In this document: positions 37,474 to 46,711 of the stretch, in pieces
How the letters are laid out: each line of letters starts with the position of its first letter
How positions within the stretch are numbered: position 1 is the stretch's first letter
Assembly: GCA_947494995.1 (NCBI GenBank)
Contig: CANLWY010000002.1
Span: 310,001-374,000, forward strand
Source of the DNA: an uncultured Campylobacterales bacterium
GTDB taxonomy: Bacteria; Campylobacterota; Campylobacteria; Campylobacterales; Arcobacteraceae
Length of the DNA stretch: 64,000 nucleotides
Direction: 5' to 3'
The notes under the pieces: generated by a model
Database searches by the model: none
Seen by the model: the letters and a program-made list of their open reading frames with translations, nothing else
What the model was told of the DNA's origin: nothing
Made by a program: the position numbers and the translations under genes

Positions 37474-38574
37474 TTAGAAGTTTTTAATTAAATCCACATA
37501 AACAGCAGTTAAATCTTCTACTTCTTTTACTGTTGTTCTTTCACCTACTGAGTGAATTGTATCATTGATTACTCCAAACTCGATAGCTTCGATTCCAAAG
37601 CTTCCAAAGTATCTAGCATCAGATGTACCACCAGCTGTTGAGTGCTTAGTAGTTATTCCAGTTACTTTTTGAATTGAGTCTTCCATTGCACGTACCACTT
37701 TTGATTCTTTGTTAGTTACAAAGGGGAAAGAACCTTGAGTAGTTCTAAAGTCATACTCTAGTCCCTCTAGGTTTTGATGGATGAACTCTTCTACAGACTC
37801 TCTTGTAGTATTTGTAGAATTTCTTACATTAAACATTAGTTTTAACTCATTTGGAGTTACATTTGTAACTTCCATTCCACCTCTAATATCAGTGATTACC
37901 ATCTTAGAAGGTGCGAAGTACTCATCACCATTGTCTAAGTTATGTCCTGCAATTTTTGGTAAAACATGAGCAAAATTATGTACGGGGTTTATACACTTTT
38001 CAGGATAAGCGGCATGACCTTGCTTACCTTTGATAGTAATATATCCATTGATACTTCCACGTCTTCCTACTTTAATAGCATCGCCAAACACATCTTCACA
38101 AGTTGGCTCTGCTACTACTGCGTATTGAGGGATAAAATCTATCTCTTTTAAATGCTCAAGCATTTTGATAGTTCCGTAAGTTCCCTCACCTTCTTCATCA
38201 GAAGTCATAAGAATACTTAAAGTACCATCGAAATTTTCTGCGTGCTTACATGCATATAAAAATGCTGCATCACCACTTTTCATATCTTGAGTTCCACGTG
38301 CTGTAATAACTCCATCAATAATATCTGCAGCAAATGGGTCAACATCCCATCCTTGTCCTGGAGGTACTACATCTATATGTCCTGCAAAACATAGGTGTTG
38401 AGGATTATCATTAAATTTTTTGTAATAAAATCTATTTTTAACACCTTCCATATCTACAGAAATACAACTCCAAGTATCCCCTAAATACTCTTCAATAAAA
38501 TCAAATGCTCCATCATCATCTGGTGTAACTGATTTAAATCTTAATAATTTTTGAAATAATTCTATAACTGTCAT
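37474..38574 (-). CDS. dapE: Succinyl-diaminopimelate desuccinylase
   Basis: Zinc peptidase-family enzyme of lysine and peptidoglycan precursor synthesis; hydrolyses N-succinyl-LL-diaminopimelate. The motifs are standard: LCFAGHIDVVPPG (first zinc His/Asp), ARGTQDMKSGDAAFL (bridging Asp), MTSDEEGEGTYGT (catalytic Glu), GRRGSINGYITIKGKQGHAAYP in the dimerisation lobe, and HSTAGGTSDARYF and the final ligand His in DTIHSVGER. 366 residues, full length. Transcribed alone from a GATATAATCGCGG promoter 21 bases upstream. Confidence 0.96.
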   Translation of the reverse strand: MTVIELFQKLLRFKSVTPDDDGAFDFIEEYLGDTWSCISVDMEGVKNRFYYKKFNDNPQHLCFAGHIDVVPPGQGWDVDPFAADIIDGVITARGTQDMKSGDAAFLYACKHAENFDGTLSILMTSDEEGEGTYGTIKMLEHLKEIDFIPQYAVVAEPTCEDVFGDAIKVGRRGSINGYITIKGKQGHAAYPEKCINPVHNFAHVLPKIAGHNLDNGDEYFAPSKMVITDIRGGMEVTNVTPNELKLMFNVRNSTNTTRESVEEFIHQNLEGLEYDFRTTQGSFPFVTNKESKVVRAMEDSIQKVTGITTKHSTAGGTSDARYFGSFGIEAIEFGVINDTIHSVGERTTVKEVEDLTAVYVDLIKNF

Positions 38575-38595
38575 TTAATTCCTTTTATATCCGCG

Positions 38596-38601
38596 ATTAT
38601 A
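38596..38601 (-). promoter_or_regulatory. dapE promoter -10 with GC-rich discriminator
   Basis: Minus-strand GATATAAT followed by CGCGG, 22 bases before the ATG, so the predicted leader is about 15 bases. Confidence 0.6.
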
Positions 38602-38624
38602 TCCAAAGTGTTATTTTATTTTGC

Positions 38625-38630
38625 TATAAT
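38625..38630 (+). promoter_or_regulatory. Candidate -10 box for the DUF748 gene
   Basis: TATAAT in TTGCTATAAT, 27 bases before the ATG at 38657; an AAAGGG site follows. Divergent from the dapE promoter 24 bases away. Confidence 0.55.
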
Positions 38631-38656
38631 AAAAAGAATAACTAAAAGGGTTACTT

Positions 38657-41600
38657 ATGAAAAAGAATAGTTTATTATTAATATTTTCATCCTTAATTGC
38701 AATTTATGCAATCATTGGATTTGTAGCAGTTCCTAAAATAGCTAAACCTCAAATAGAGAAAGCTCTTAATGAAAACTTGACACAAAACAGTAGTTTAGAA
38801 AAAATTGATTTCAACCCCTTTTTACTCAAATTTACAGCACATAAACTAAAAATATTTAATGAAAAAGAGACAACTTTTAGTGTAGATAAACTTTTTGTTG
38901 ATTTTTCTATTTTTAAATCAATTGATGAACAACATATAAGCTTTAGTAACCTAGAGCTAGTCAAACCATTTATAAATGTTATTGAGTATGAAGATGGTAC
39001 CTTAAACTTACAAAAGCTTGTAAAAGAGAAAGTAGAATCACAAAAAGAAGAAGAAAAAGAATCGGATAAAAAGTCTGATGTAAAATTTCAAATTTATAAA
39101 ACTATATTAGATAATGCAAGAATTAAATTTACAAAACTTATACCAAATGAAAAGCCTTTTAAACTTGATATTGACAAACTAAACTATACTTTCTACGATA
39201 TAGGAACATATAGAAACACTCTAGCTTCACATAATCTAAGAATTCTTATTAATAAAAACAGTGAACTTATTATTAAAGGTGGACTAAGACTAGACCCTTT
39301 TAAAATGCATGGAAATGTAGAACTTAAAAACTTTAGACCAAATCACTTTTTGACATATAAAAAAGAGATGCTAAATTTTGATTTAAGTAATGACACATAC
39401 CTTAACTTAAAATTTGGATACCAAGTTGATGCAACAGATAAACTAAAAATTGCAGTAGATAAAACATATTTAGATTTAAATAATTTAGATTTAAAACAAA
39501 ATGAAAACTCTATTTTATCCCTTAAAAACTTTTCTATAGAAAACTTAAATCTAAACTATCCTGAAAATATTGTTACTATTGATTCTATTTTCTTAAATGA
39601 TTTAAATACAAAAGCAATTGTTGATAAAAATGGAACTTTAAACTTTACAAATCTTATAAAAAATGTTGAACCAAAAAAAGATTTAAAAGAGATGGAAGAA
39701 GAGAAAACTAATATTGAAGTTCAAAATAGTACAAAGGAAGTAAAAGAACCAAAAATTGTACAACAAAATACTCCTTCATCAAATCAAAACCCTTGGAAAG
39801 TAATATTAAAAAAATTCAATGTTGAAAACTCAAATGTAAGTTTTAATGACCTCTCAAATACTCTTTTTCTAAATACAAAAAACATAAATATAGATATGAG
39901 TAACTTTAAATTAAATGGAAACGATTTTACACTAGAGAATTTAGCACTTTTTAAACCATCAATATCATTTAAAGATGAAAAAAATAAGCTAGATGTTTTA
40001 ACAAAAGATATTGAAATAAATATAAACAACCTTACTTCAAAAAATGGAATAATTGATTTAAATAGTTTAAATCTTAAAAATATGGGAGTCAATTTAAAAG
40101 ATTTGAAAAACTCAATCTCTCTTAAAACGAGCACTCAAAACCTAAAGCTTACAAGTTTTAATTTAAACGGTGAGAAAATAACTCTTGATAATATTGATAT
40201 AAATACTAATAATATATCATTCAATGACAATAAAAACAAAACATCAGTACAAACAAAGTCAATAAAAGTTGCTTTAAATAAACTACTTCAAGAAAAAGAG
40301 AAAATAAATCTAAATAAAGTAAATATTACTGTTCCAAAACTTACATTTAAAGATAATAAAAATAAACTTCAAGTATTTACAAAAACAACAACTGCAAATA
40401 TTTCAAACATAGAAAAAGTAAAAGATCAAATTTCAATTGATAATATAATTGTTAAAAATCCTTCTATTTTTGTAAGAGATTATAAAAACTCTTTAAAAAT
40501 AGTTACAAACTCTCTATCTCTTGAAACACAAGCCCTAAATCTCAATGGTTCAAATGTAAAACTAAAGAAAGCAAAACTAAAAACACCATCAGTTAAGTTT
40601 AATGATTTAAAAAACAAACTTGATATTACAACTAAAAATATCAATCTGATTGCAACAGATACAAGTTTAATAAAAGAGAGACTAAAAGTAGCATATTTAA
40701 GTCTAACAAAACCATCAATTTATATGATTGATAATAAAAATGATAAAAATATAATTGCAAAAAGGATATCACTAAAACTAAACGGTATTAATAACTACAA
40801 AGATTCATTATATATCTCAAAAGTAAACCTATATGAACCAGATATTAGAATAAAAGATAAAAAAGCAAAGACAGATATAGTAGCAAAAAACATCTATGTA
40901 AACGTAAGAAAAATATCAAATAAAAAGAATAAACTAAAAATTGTAAGTTCAAGTATAAATAAGCCATATATTTCGGTTACTTTAGGAAAGCAAGCCCCTA
41001 AACCAAAAGAAGAGATAAAACCAGTTAAAATAGATGAAAATAAAAAAGTTACAAAAACTACTAAAAACAAAAAGAAAAGTGACTTTGACTTTGATATAGG
41101 TCCTGTTAAAATAAAAAATATGAAAATGACTTTTGAAGACAAAAATCTTCCTATACCATTTAAAACAGATATTACAGAACTTAATGGAAACTTCTCAAGA
41201 CTTCACTCAAGTAGTTCAAAACCAACAAAACTACAACTTGAAGGAAAAGTTGATGAGTATGGATATACAAAGATTACAGGTACAGTTGATATAAATGATA
41301 TTAAACTATTAACTGATACGAACCTTTTATTTAAAAATATTGCAATTAAAAACTTCACTCCATATACAGGAAAGTTTGTAGGAAGAGAAATAGAGAGTGG
41401 AAAGTTAAATCTTGATTTAAAATATAATATTAAAAAATCAGATTTAAAAGCCTCAAACTCAGTTATAATAAGTGATATTAAACTAGGTAAAAACATCGAA
41501 AGTCTTGATGCTGTAAATCTACCACTTGAACTAGCAATTGCTCTTTTAGAAGATACTAATGGTGTTATAGATATAGACCTTCCTGTAAGTGGAAATGTAG

Positions 41601-42271
41601 ATGATCCTCAGTTTTCAATAGCTCCTATTGTATGGAAAGTTTTCTTTAATCTTATTACAAAAGCTATAACATCACCTTTTGCACTTCTTGGAGCTATGCT
41701 AGGTGTAGATGAAGACCAAATGAAAAGCTTAGAGTTTGAGTTTGGGGAAAGTGATATACTAGCTTCTGAAAAAGAGTCTTTAGACAATATCGCAAAAATA
41801 CTTGCAAAAAAACCAAAACTAGCAATTAAGATAAAACCTGTCTATAATCCAACCAAAGACAAAATTGCTCTACAAAATATAAAGTTTGAGCAGTTCTTAA
41901 TAAAAGAGATGGATAAAATCCCTGAAGGAGATGAATACAAAGAAGCTTTAGAAGATATATATGATGACTTAGATGGAGTTAAAGATATAGATGATGTTGA
42001 AAAATCATTTATTACAAAAGATAAAGATGGGAAAAAAGAGTTTGATAATGATGCCTATGTAGAGTATCTTAGAAATTTCCTAACTTTAAGACAAAAGGTA
42101 AGTGATAAAGAACTAATAGACATGACAAAACAAAGAGTATCAAAAATCATGAAATACCTATTAATTGATAAAAAAGTCTCAAAAGAAGCAATAATTATAG
42201 AAGAAATTGCAAAACAAGATAAAAATGACAACAAATGGGTAATCTTTGAATTAGGAGTTAGTACAAAATAG
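38657..42271 (+). CDS. DUF748/AsmA-like envelope protein, 1204 residues
   Basis: Large inner-membrane-anchored periplasmic protein of the AsmA-like/DUF748 superfamily, whose better-known members bridge the envelope and move lipids. TM1 is at ~5-27. Residues ~375-780 hold eight or nine repeats of about 42-48 residues, each with an LxxPxIxFxDxKNKLxxxTKxI-like core (KPSISFKDEKNKLDV, TVPKLTFKDNKNKLQV, TPSVKFNDLKNKLDI, KPSIYMIDNKNDKNI). The conserved DUF748 C-terminal part follows (IGPVKIKNMKMTFEDKNLP, VSGNVDDPQFSIAPIV, LLGAMLGVDEDQMKSLEFEFG). Monocistronic. Lipid transport is inference from the superfamily. Confidence 0.87.
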   Translation: MKKNSLLLIFSSLIAIYAIIGFVAVPKIAKPQIEKALNENLTQNSSLEKIDFNPFLLKFTAHKLKIFNEKETTFSVDKLFVDFSIFKSIDEQHISFSNLELVKPFINVIEYEDGTLNLQKLVKEKVESQKEEEKESDKKSDVKFQIYKTILDNARIKFTKLIPNEKPFKLDIDKLNYTFYDIGTYRNTLASHNLRILINKNSELIIKGGLRLDPFKMHGNVELKNFRPNHFLTYKKEMLNFDLSNDTYLNLKFGYQVDATDKLKIAVDKTYLDLNNLDLKQNENSILSLKNFSIENLNLNYPENIVTIDSIFLNDLNTKAIVDKNGTLNFTNLIKNVEPKKDLKEMEEEKTNIEVQNSTKEVKEPKIVQQNTPSSNQNPWKVILKKFNVENSNVSFNDLSNTLFLNTKNINIDMSNFKLNGNDFTLENLALFKPSISFKDEKNKLDVLTKDIEININNLTSKNGIIDLNSLNLKNMGVNLKDLKNSISLKTSTQNLKLTSFNLNGEKITLDNIDINTNNISFNDNKNKTSVQTKSIKVALNKLLQEKEKINLNKVNITVPKLTFKDNKNKLQVFTKTTTANISNIEKVKDQISIDNIIVKNPSIFVRDYKNSLKIVTNSLSLETQALNLNGSNVKLKKAKLKTPSVKFNDLKNKLDITTKNINLIATDTSLIKERLKVAYLSLTKPSIYMIDNKNDKNIIAKRISLKLNGINNYKDSLYISKVNLYEPDIRIKDKKAKTDIVAKNIYVNVRKISNKKNKLKIVSSSINKPYISVTLGKQAPKPKEEIKPVKIDENKKVTKTTKNKKKSDFDFDIGPVKIKNMKMTFEDKNLPIPFKTDITELNGNFSRLHSSSSKPTKLQLEGKVDEYGYTKITGTVDINDIKLLTDTNLLFKNIAIKNFTPYTGKFVGREIESGKLNLDLKYNIKKSDLKASNSVIISDIKLGKNIESLDAVNLPLELAIALLEDTNGVIDIDLPVSGNVDDPQFSIAPIVWKVFFNLITKAITSPFALLGAMLGVDEDQMKSLEFEFGESDILASEKESLDNIAKILAKKPKLAIKIKPVYNPTKDKIALQNIKFEQFLIKEMDKIPEGDEYKEALEDIYDDLDGVKDIDDVEKSFITKDKDGKKEFDNDAYVEYLRNFLTLRQKVSDKELIDMTKQRVSKIMKYLLIDKKVSKEAIIIEEIAKQDKNDNKWVIFELGVSTK

Positions 42272-42364
42272 AATTATAAGATTAAATTATATATTAATTA
42301 TTTAATTTACTTATAATTATAGATAAGATATTATTCGTAAAATTTATTTTAAATAGGAAATTTT

Positions 42365-42913
42365 ATGAAGAAAATATTTTATCTTATTCCCTTAGCTATT
42401 GTCCTGTTTTTTGCATATGGGATAATCACAAATATAGAAAAAACTAATTCAAAAAAGAAAAAAAGAGTCTCTTGTCAAGAAAAAACAATTACTTTTGAAA
42501 AAATTTCAAATAAAAACTTGGCAAAAGATGCTATAACACTTTTAAAAACTGGAAACTACACTATTAAATCAAGAATTGAAAAATCTAAATATATGAAGTC
42601 TCAAATTTTAAATCATATTACTATTGATAAAGCAAATAGTTTTTTTGAAAATAGCATAAAGCCTTATCTAAAAGAGCTTAAAAATTTAGATAAAAAGGTT
42701 TTAATAGACTATTATATATATGAAAATGATAAAGAAGATAAAGGCAAAAAAAGTTCTAAGGCAAAGCTTTATGCAGGATATCTTGTAGTTGAATTTAAAC
42801 TTGACAAAAAACAAATTTATAAGATACAAACAGACTATATGAAAATGGATACAAGTGATATCCCTGAACGTATGGATTGTGTTGTACAATCATTTATAAC
42901 AATCGAAGAGTAA
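42365..42913 (+). CDS. Hypothetical membrane-anchored protein, 182 residues
   Basis: Not recognised. One N-terminal membrane helix or uncleaved signal (FYLIPLAIVLFFAYGIIT), then a Lys-rich periplasmic domain with two cysteines, one in RVSCQEK and one in MDCVVQSF, that could form a disulfide. Preceded by a TAGGAAATTTT site. It ends in a bidirectional hairpin shared with mutS2. It may belong functionally with the DUF748 gene 93 bases upstream, though no evidence shows it. Confidence 0.6.
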   Translation: MKKIFYLIPLAIVLFFAYGIITNIEKTNSKKKKRVSCQEKTITFEKISNKNLAKDAITLLKTGNYTIKSRIEKSKYMKSQILNHITIDKANSFFENSIKPYLKELKNLDKKVLIDYYIYENDKEDKGKKSSKAKLYAGYLVVEFKLDKKQIYKIQTDYMKMDTSDIPERMDCVVQSFITIEE

Positions 42914-42926
42914 AGTTTTACTCTTC
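42905..42926. terminator. Bidirectional hairpin between the 182-residue gene and mutS2
   Basis: Perfect 10-bp stem GAAGAGTAAA / TTTACTCTTC with a 2-base centre, overlapping the stop of the plus-strand gene. The U-tracts are weak on both sides. Confidence 0.45.
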
Positions 42927-42937
42927 AATTGTCTCTA

Positions 42938-45136
42938 CTATAAAGTAATAACTTTAGCCCCAAAGCCACCTTGGCTTGGATGGGCATCAGTATAGCCTTT
43001 AACCTTAGGATGCTTATCTAAAAACTGTTTTACTGCATAACTTAACTTTCCTGTTCCTATTCCATGATAAACTAAAATTTCATCAAAACCTGCAATTAGA
43101 GCATCAGATAAAAACTTATCTAAATTTTCTATAGCTTCATCAGCTCTTTGCCCATGTAAATCTAATTTTACATGTCCTGAATCTGGTTTTTGAACAGTTA
43201 CAGTACTTTTTGGTTTAGGTTTAACTTTTGGAGGGTTTCCACTTCTTTGTAAGTCTGATAATAAAACCTGTAACTTCATTCCCATCTCATTTTCAATAAA
43301 GGCTTTTTTACCTTTTATAGAAACAATCTCACCTTTTGAAGTTCTATATTTTACCCTATCACCTACTTTAAAGGTTTCTACTTCTTTTACTTTTTCTGTT
43401 TTTATTGATTGAGCTTTAGAGTGAGATACATTTAGATGATGATGTCCCTTTGCAACTTTTGCTTTAATAGCTTTTTTTGCTTCATCTCTAGCATCTTTAT
43501 ACTCTCTATGAAGTTTTGATTTCTCTTGATAAATATGCTCATCTAAATTCTCTTTTTCTTCTTTTAAGTTTCTATTTAATCGTTGATTCTCTGCAATCTC
43601 ATAGTTTAATTCTTCAATCTTCTGTTTATACTCTATTTCTAAAGCTGAACTTCTCTCAATAAGTTCATTTAACTTATCTTTATCTTCCCCATAAACTACT
43701 TTTGCTTTTTTAATTACATTTTGAGGAATTCCATATCTTGTTGCTGTTTCAAAAGCATATGATTTTCCAATAGTACCTTGTAAAAACTCATACGTAGGTC
43801 TTTGATTCTCTTCATCATAAAGTGCAGCAACTAACTCGACATCTTTATTTGAAGCCATTAAAGCAGCTAGTCTTTTATGGTGAGTTGTAATAATAATCTT
43901 AATATCTTTTTGAATTAACTCTTCAATAATCACCTTAAATAAACTTGCAGCCTCATCAGAGTCAGTACCTAATTCAATTTCATCTACTCCAACAATTGCA
44001 TTTTTTGAAGAAAAAAGATTAGAAAACTCTACCATTCTTCCTGCAAATGTTGAAATATCATTTTTTACACTTTGAGGATCATCTAATACTGCTGTTATCT
44101 CTTTAAAAGTACCTATTTGAGTATCTTTATGTGCATTATAAGGTAAAAGATATTTAGACATTAAAACAGCTGATAAAATTGATTTTAACATCATTGTTTT
44201 ACCACCTGCATTTACACCAGTAATCATAACTACAGATTTAGAAAAATCTATTGTTATTGGTTTTGCTTCATGTAAAGCTGGATGCTTAAAAGCTACAAGC
44301 TTATTACTATTTTTTTTAGATGGTAAAATAAAGTTTTTATCCCCTATTTTTGCAAAAAACAGTCTTGCTTGATAATGGTCAAACCTATCAAATTCCTTAT
44401 TTATAAACTTTAAAAAAAGTAAGTTTTTTTCAAACAATGAACTTACTTCTTTACATACTTTTAATAAAATTTCTTCTTGTTTATTAAGTAAATCACTCTG
44501 TTTTTGTTTTAAAGAGCTTACACTATGTGGTACTACATAAAAAAACCCAGAGTTTGATCTATCTATAACAGAAGCTTTTAATACATGATTAAAACCTCCA
44601 CGAACAAGTAGACACTCTTCACCATTTATATAATGAACTTGAGAATCTACTAGATAAGACCTAAGCTTACTAGCGTTGATTATTTTATAAAGCCCTTGCT
44701 TTATCTCCTGTTTATTCTTGTATATTGCATCTTTAATTGCATCATAATCTTCATTTACACCAGTTTTTAAATTTGATTTTTCATCAAAATAGCCCAATAC
44801 TTTTGAAATATCACTAGGCACAATAATTCTATCAATCCACTCTTGTAGTTTACCCTCAAAATTAAAACGTTTTAGGTAGTTAAAGTAATTTACAATTTTT
44901 ACAAACTCATAAATTTCATATACTTTTAAAATACCTTGTTTTTGGATATGCATTAAAGCTCTATCGAGGTTCTCTACCTTTGGTGGCTCCTTAAACTCAA
45001 AGTTTGAAAGCTCTTTTATAAGTCTATAATGAAGATTAATATCGCCTTCCAAAATAATCGATTTTTCTCGTGAAAAAAGTTTTGAAAAAGAATCAATATA
45101 ATCTAATAAATCTAATTTTTTAAATATATCTTGCAT
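42938..45136 (-). CDS. mutS2: MutS2 (ribosome-rescue/anti-recombination ATPase with Smr domain)
   Basis: MutS-family ATPase without mismatch-recognition domain. A helical clamp region comes first, then the ATPase with Walker A GVNAGGKTMMLKS, Walker B IVGVDEIELGTD, and ITTHHKRLAALM. A coiled coil (~490-590) and a KOW-like segment (FKVGDRVKYRTSKGEIVSIKG) follow, ending in the Smr nuclease domain LDLHGQRADEAI ... VYHGIGTGKLS ... HPSQGGFGAKVITL. 732 residues, within the family range. Family members suppress recombination and rescue collided ribosomes. The promoter places the predicted transcript start at the ATG. Confidence 0.94.
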   Translation of the reverse strand: MQDIFKKLDLLDYIDSFSKLFSREKSIILEGDINLHYRLIKELSNFEFKEPPKVENLDRALMHIQKQGILKVYEIYEFVKIVNYFNYLKRFNFEGKLQEWIDRIIVPSDISKVLGYFDEKSNLKTGVNEDYDAIKDAIYKNKQEIKQGLYKIINASKLRSYLVDSQVHYINGEECLLVRGGFNHVLKASVIDRSNSGFFYVVPHSVSSLKQKQSDLLNKQEEILLKVCKEVSSLFEKNLLFLKFINKEFDRFDHYQARLFFAKIGDKNFILPSKKNSNKLVAFKHPALHEAKPITIDFSKSVVMITGVNAGGKTMMLKSILSAVLMSKYLLPYNAHKDTQIGTFKEITAVLDDPQSVKNDISTFAGRMVEFSNLFSSKNAIVGVDEIELGTDSDEAASLFKVIIEELIQKDIKIIITTHHKRLAALMASNKDVELVAALYDEENQRPTYEFLQGTIGKSYAFETATRYGIPQNVIKKAKVVYGEDKDKLNELIERSSALEIEYKQKIEELNYEIAENQRLNRNLKEEKENLDEHIYQEKSKLHREYKDARDEAKKAIKAKVAKGHHHLNVSHSKAQSIKTEKVKEVETFKVGDRVKYRTSKGEIVSIKGKKAFIENEMGMKLQVLLSDLQRSGNPPKVKPKPKSTVTVQKPDSGHVKLDLHGQRADEAIENLDKFLSDALIAGFDEILVYHGIGTGKLSYAVKQFLDKHPKVKGYTDAHPSQGGFGAKVITL

Positions 45137-45142
45137 TCGCGG

Positions 45143-45148
45143 ATTATA
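45143..45148 (-). promoter_or_regulatory. mutS2 promoter -10 with GC-rich discriminator, predicted leaderless
   Basis: Minus-strand GATATAAT, then CCGCGA, then the ATG. Only six bases separate the -10 box from the start codon, so transcription would begin at or next to the A of ATG. No Shine-Dalgarno is possible on that transcript. Confidence 0.55.
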
Positions 45149-45265
45149 TCTAAAATGCTATAAACCTATTATAAATACTTAATTAATATATTTTTTAGTC
45201 TTTTTTGGTATTATATTAGACTTTTATATAAAGAGATTTAAATTATTAAAAACTAGGAAGAAGTT

Positions 45266-46240
45266 ATGTTAGAAAAAGAGGGATCGATTCTTTCAGTAAG
45301 AGAAGACTTAAAAGTATTTGACTGTACTATTAGAGATGGTGGATTAGTAAATAACTACCATTTTTCAGATGCATTTGTAAAAGCACATTATGAGATGTGT
45401 GTAGCAGCAGGTATTGATTACATGGAAATTGGGAAAAATGTATCTCCTACTGTTATGAGTGAAGATGAGTATGGTTGTTGGAACTTCTGTAAAGAAGAAG
45501 ATATTAGAAGAATTGTTGGAGAAAATGACACTAATTTAAAAATTGCAACTATGGCAGATGTGGGAAGAACTATTAAAGAAGAAATTCCTCATAGAGATGA
45601 TAGTGTTGTTGATATGATTAGAGTAGCAACTTATATTCATCAGCTTCCAGAAGCTATTGAATTAATTGAAGACTTTCATGCAAAAGGTTATGAAACAACA
45701 TGTAATGTAATGGCTATTTCAAAATCATTTGATGATGAATTAAATCAAGTATTAGAGCAGCTATCAAAAACAAATGTTGATATTATCTATATTGCAGATA
45801 GTTTTGGTTCTTTCTATCCAGAACAAATTAATAAACTTACAGAAAAATACTTAAGTTATGCAAAACCTGCTGGCAAAAAAGTTGGTATTCATGCACACAA
45901 TAACTTAACTCTTGCATATGCAAATACACTTGAAGCTATGATTTATGGGACAAGCTATCTTGATGTTACTGTTTCAGGATTAGGAAGAGGAGCAGGAAAC
46001 TGTTCAATGGAATTATTAGTTGGTTTCTTAAAGAATCCAAAATATAAATTTTTACCAATATTAAAATTTATTGAAGAGTATATTGCTCCTTTAGAAAAAG
46101 AGCTTGATTGGGGACCAAGTGTACCATACGTTATTACTGGACACTTAAACGAACACCCAAGACCTGCTATGAAAGCTAGAGATACAGGTGATACTGAATA
46201 TGTTAAATTTTATAACAAATTAACAGAAGAGTATAGCTGA
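45266..46240 (+). CDS. DRE-TIM metallolyase-type aldolase
   Basis: TIM-barrel aldolase/Claisen-condensing enzyme related to HMG-CoA lyase and 4-hydroxy-2-oxovalerate aldolase. The divalent-metal site is clear: FDCTIRDGGLVNNY (Asp, Arg) and VGIHAHNNLTLAYAN (HxH). SGLGRGAGNCSMELLVGF is the family's glycine-rich closing motif. It lacks a DmpG-type C-terminal communication domain and instead ends with a short ~70-residue tail. A dehydrogenase partner is not adjacent, so the substrate is unknown. AGGAAG precedes the ATG. Confidence 0.8.
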   Translation: MLEKEGSILSVREDLKVFDCTIRDGGLVNNYHFSDAFVKAHYEMCVAAGIDYMEIGKNVSPTVMSEDEYGCWNFCKEEDIRRIVGENDTNLKIATMADVGRTIKEEIPHRDDSVVDMIRVATYIHQLPEAIELIEDFHAKGYETTCNVMAISKSFDDELNQVLEQLSKTNVDIIYIADSFGSFYPEQINKLTEKYLSYAKPAGKKVGIHAHNNLTLAYANTLEAMIYGTSYLDVTVSGLGRGAGNCSMELLVGFLKNPKYKFLPILKFIEEYIAPLEKELDWGPSVPYVITGHLNEHPRPAMKARDTGDTEYVKFYNKLTEEYS

Positions 46241-46275
46241 AATTTCGTAGAAGAAGAATTAGCTTCAAACTTATA

Positions 46276-46308
46276 AAAAGGTTAGTCAATTTTGACTAGC
46301 CTTTTTTT
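46276..46308. terminator. Bidirectional terminator between the aldolase and rhodanese genes
   Basis: 12-bp stem AAAAGGTTAGTC / GACTAGCCTTTT (one G-U pair) with a 6-base loop, followed by TTT on the plus strand and A-rich on the other side, between convergent genes. Confidence 0.8.
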
Positions 46309-46310
46309 AT

Positions 46311-46703
46311 TTAACAACCACAGATGAAGTTTTTTGCTTCTCTAGCATTTTCACCTTCAGTTCCATAGCCATCTCTAATCCACCAATCTAAACCACCTAT
46401 TAACTCTTTTACTCTAAACCCTAAAGTAGTCATATTTAAAGCACCTTTTGTAGAAGCATTACACCCTATTCCATCACAATAAGTTACATATAATCTATCT
46501 CTTGGCATATCTTTTGTTGTTTCATCATTCATTATTCTATGAGGAATATTTATTGAATCAGGTATTCTTTCTTTATCATAAGCTTCTTTACTTCTTGTAT
46601 CAATTACAATAATTTCATCTGAAAACTTTATTGATTCACTTAAGTCCCAAGAGTCTATTTCATATTTTAATTTATCTTCATAATGTTTTATTTGTTCATT
46701 CAT
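46311..46703 (-). CDS. Rhodanese-like sulfurtransferase
   Basis: Single rhodanese domain, 130 residues. It has the CH2A-type motif IIVIDTRSKEAYDKERIPDSINIPH and an active-site loop VTYCDGIGCNAST with Cys at the catalytic position and a second Cys three residues after it. The protein ends in NFICGC, adding two more Cys near the C-terminus. It starts 8 bases after the PNPOx-like gene and forms an operon with it and the DJ-1 gene, all divergent from a MocR regulator. The acceptor is unknown. Confidence 0.87.
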   Translation of the reverse strand: MNEQIKHYEDKLKYEIDSWDLSESIKFSDEIIVIDTRSKEAYDKERIPDSINIPHRIMNDETTKDMPRDRLYVTYCDGIGCNASTKGALNMTTLGFRVKELIGGLDWWIRDGYGTEGENAREAKNFICGC

Positions 46704-46711
46704 CTATTCTC

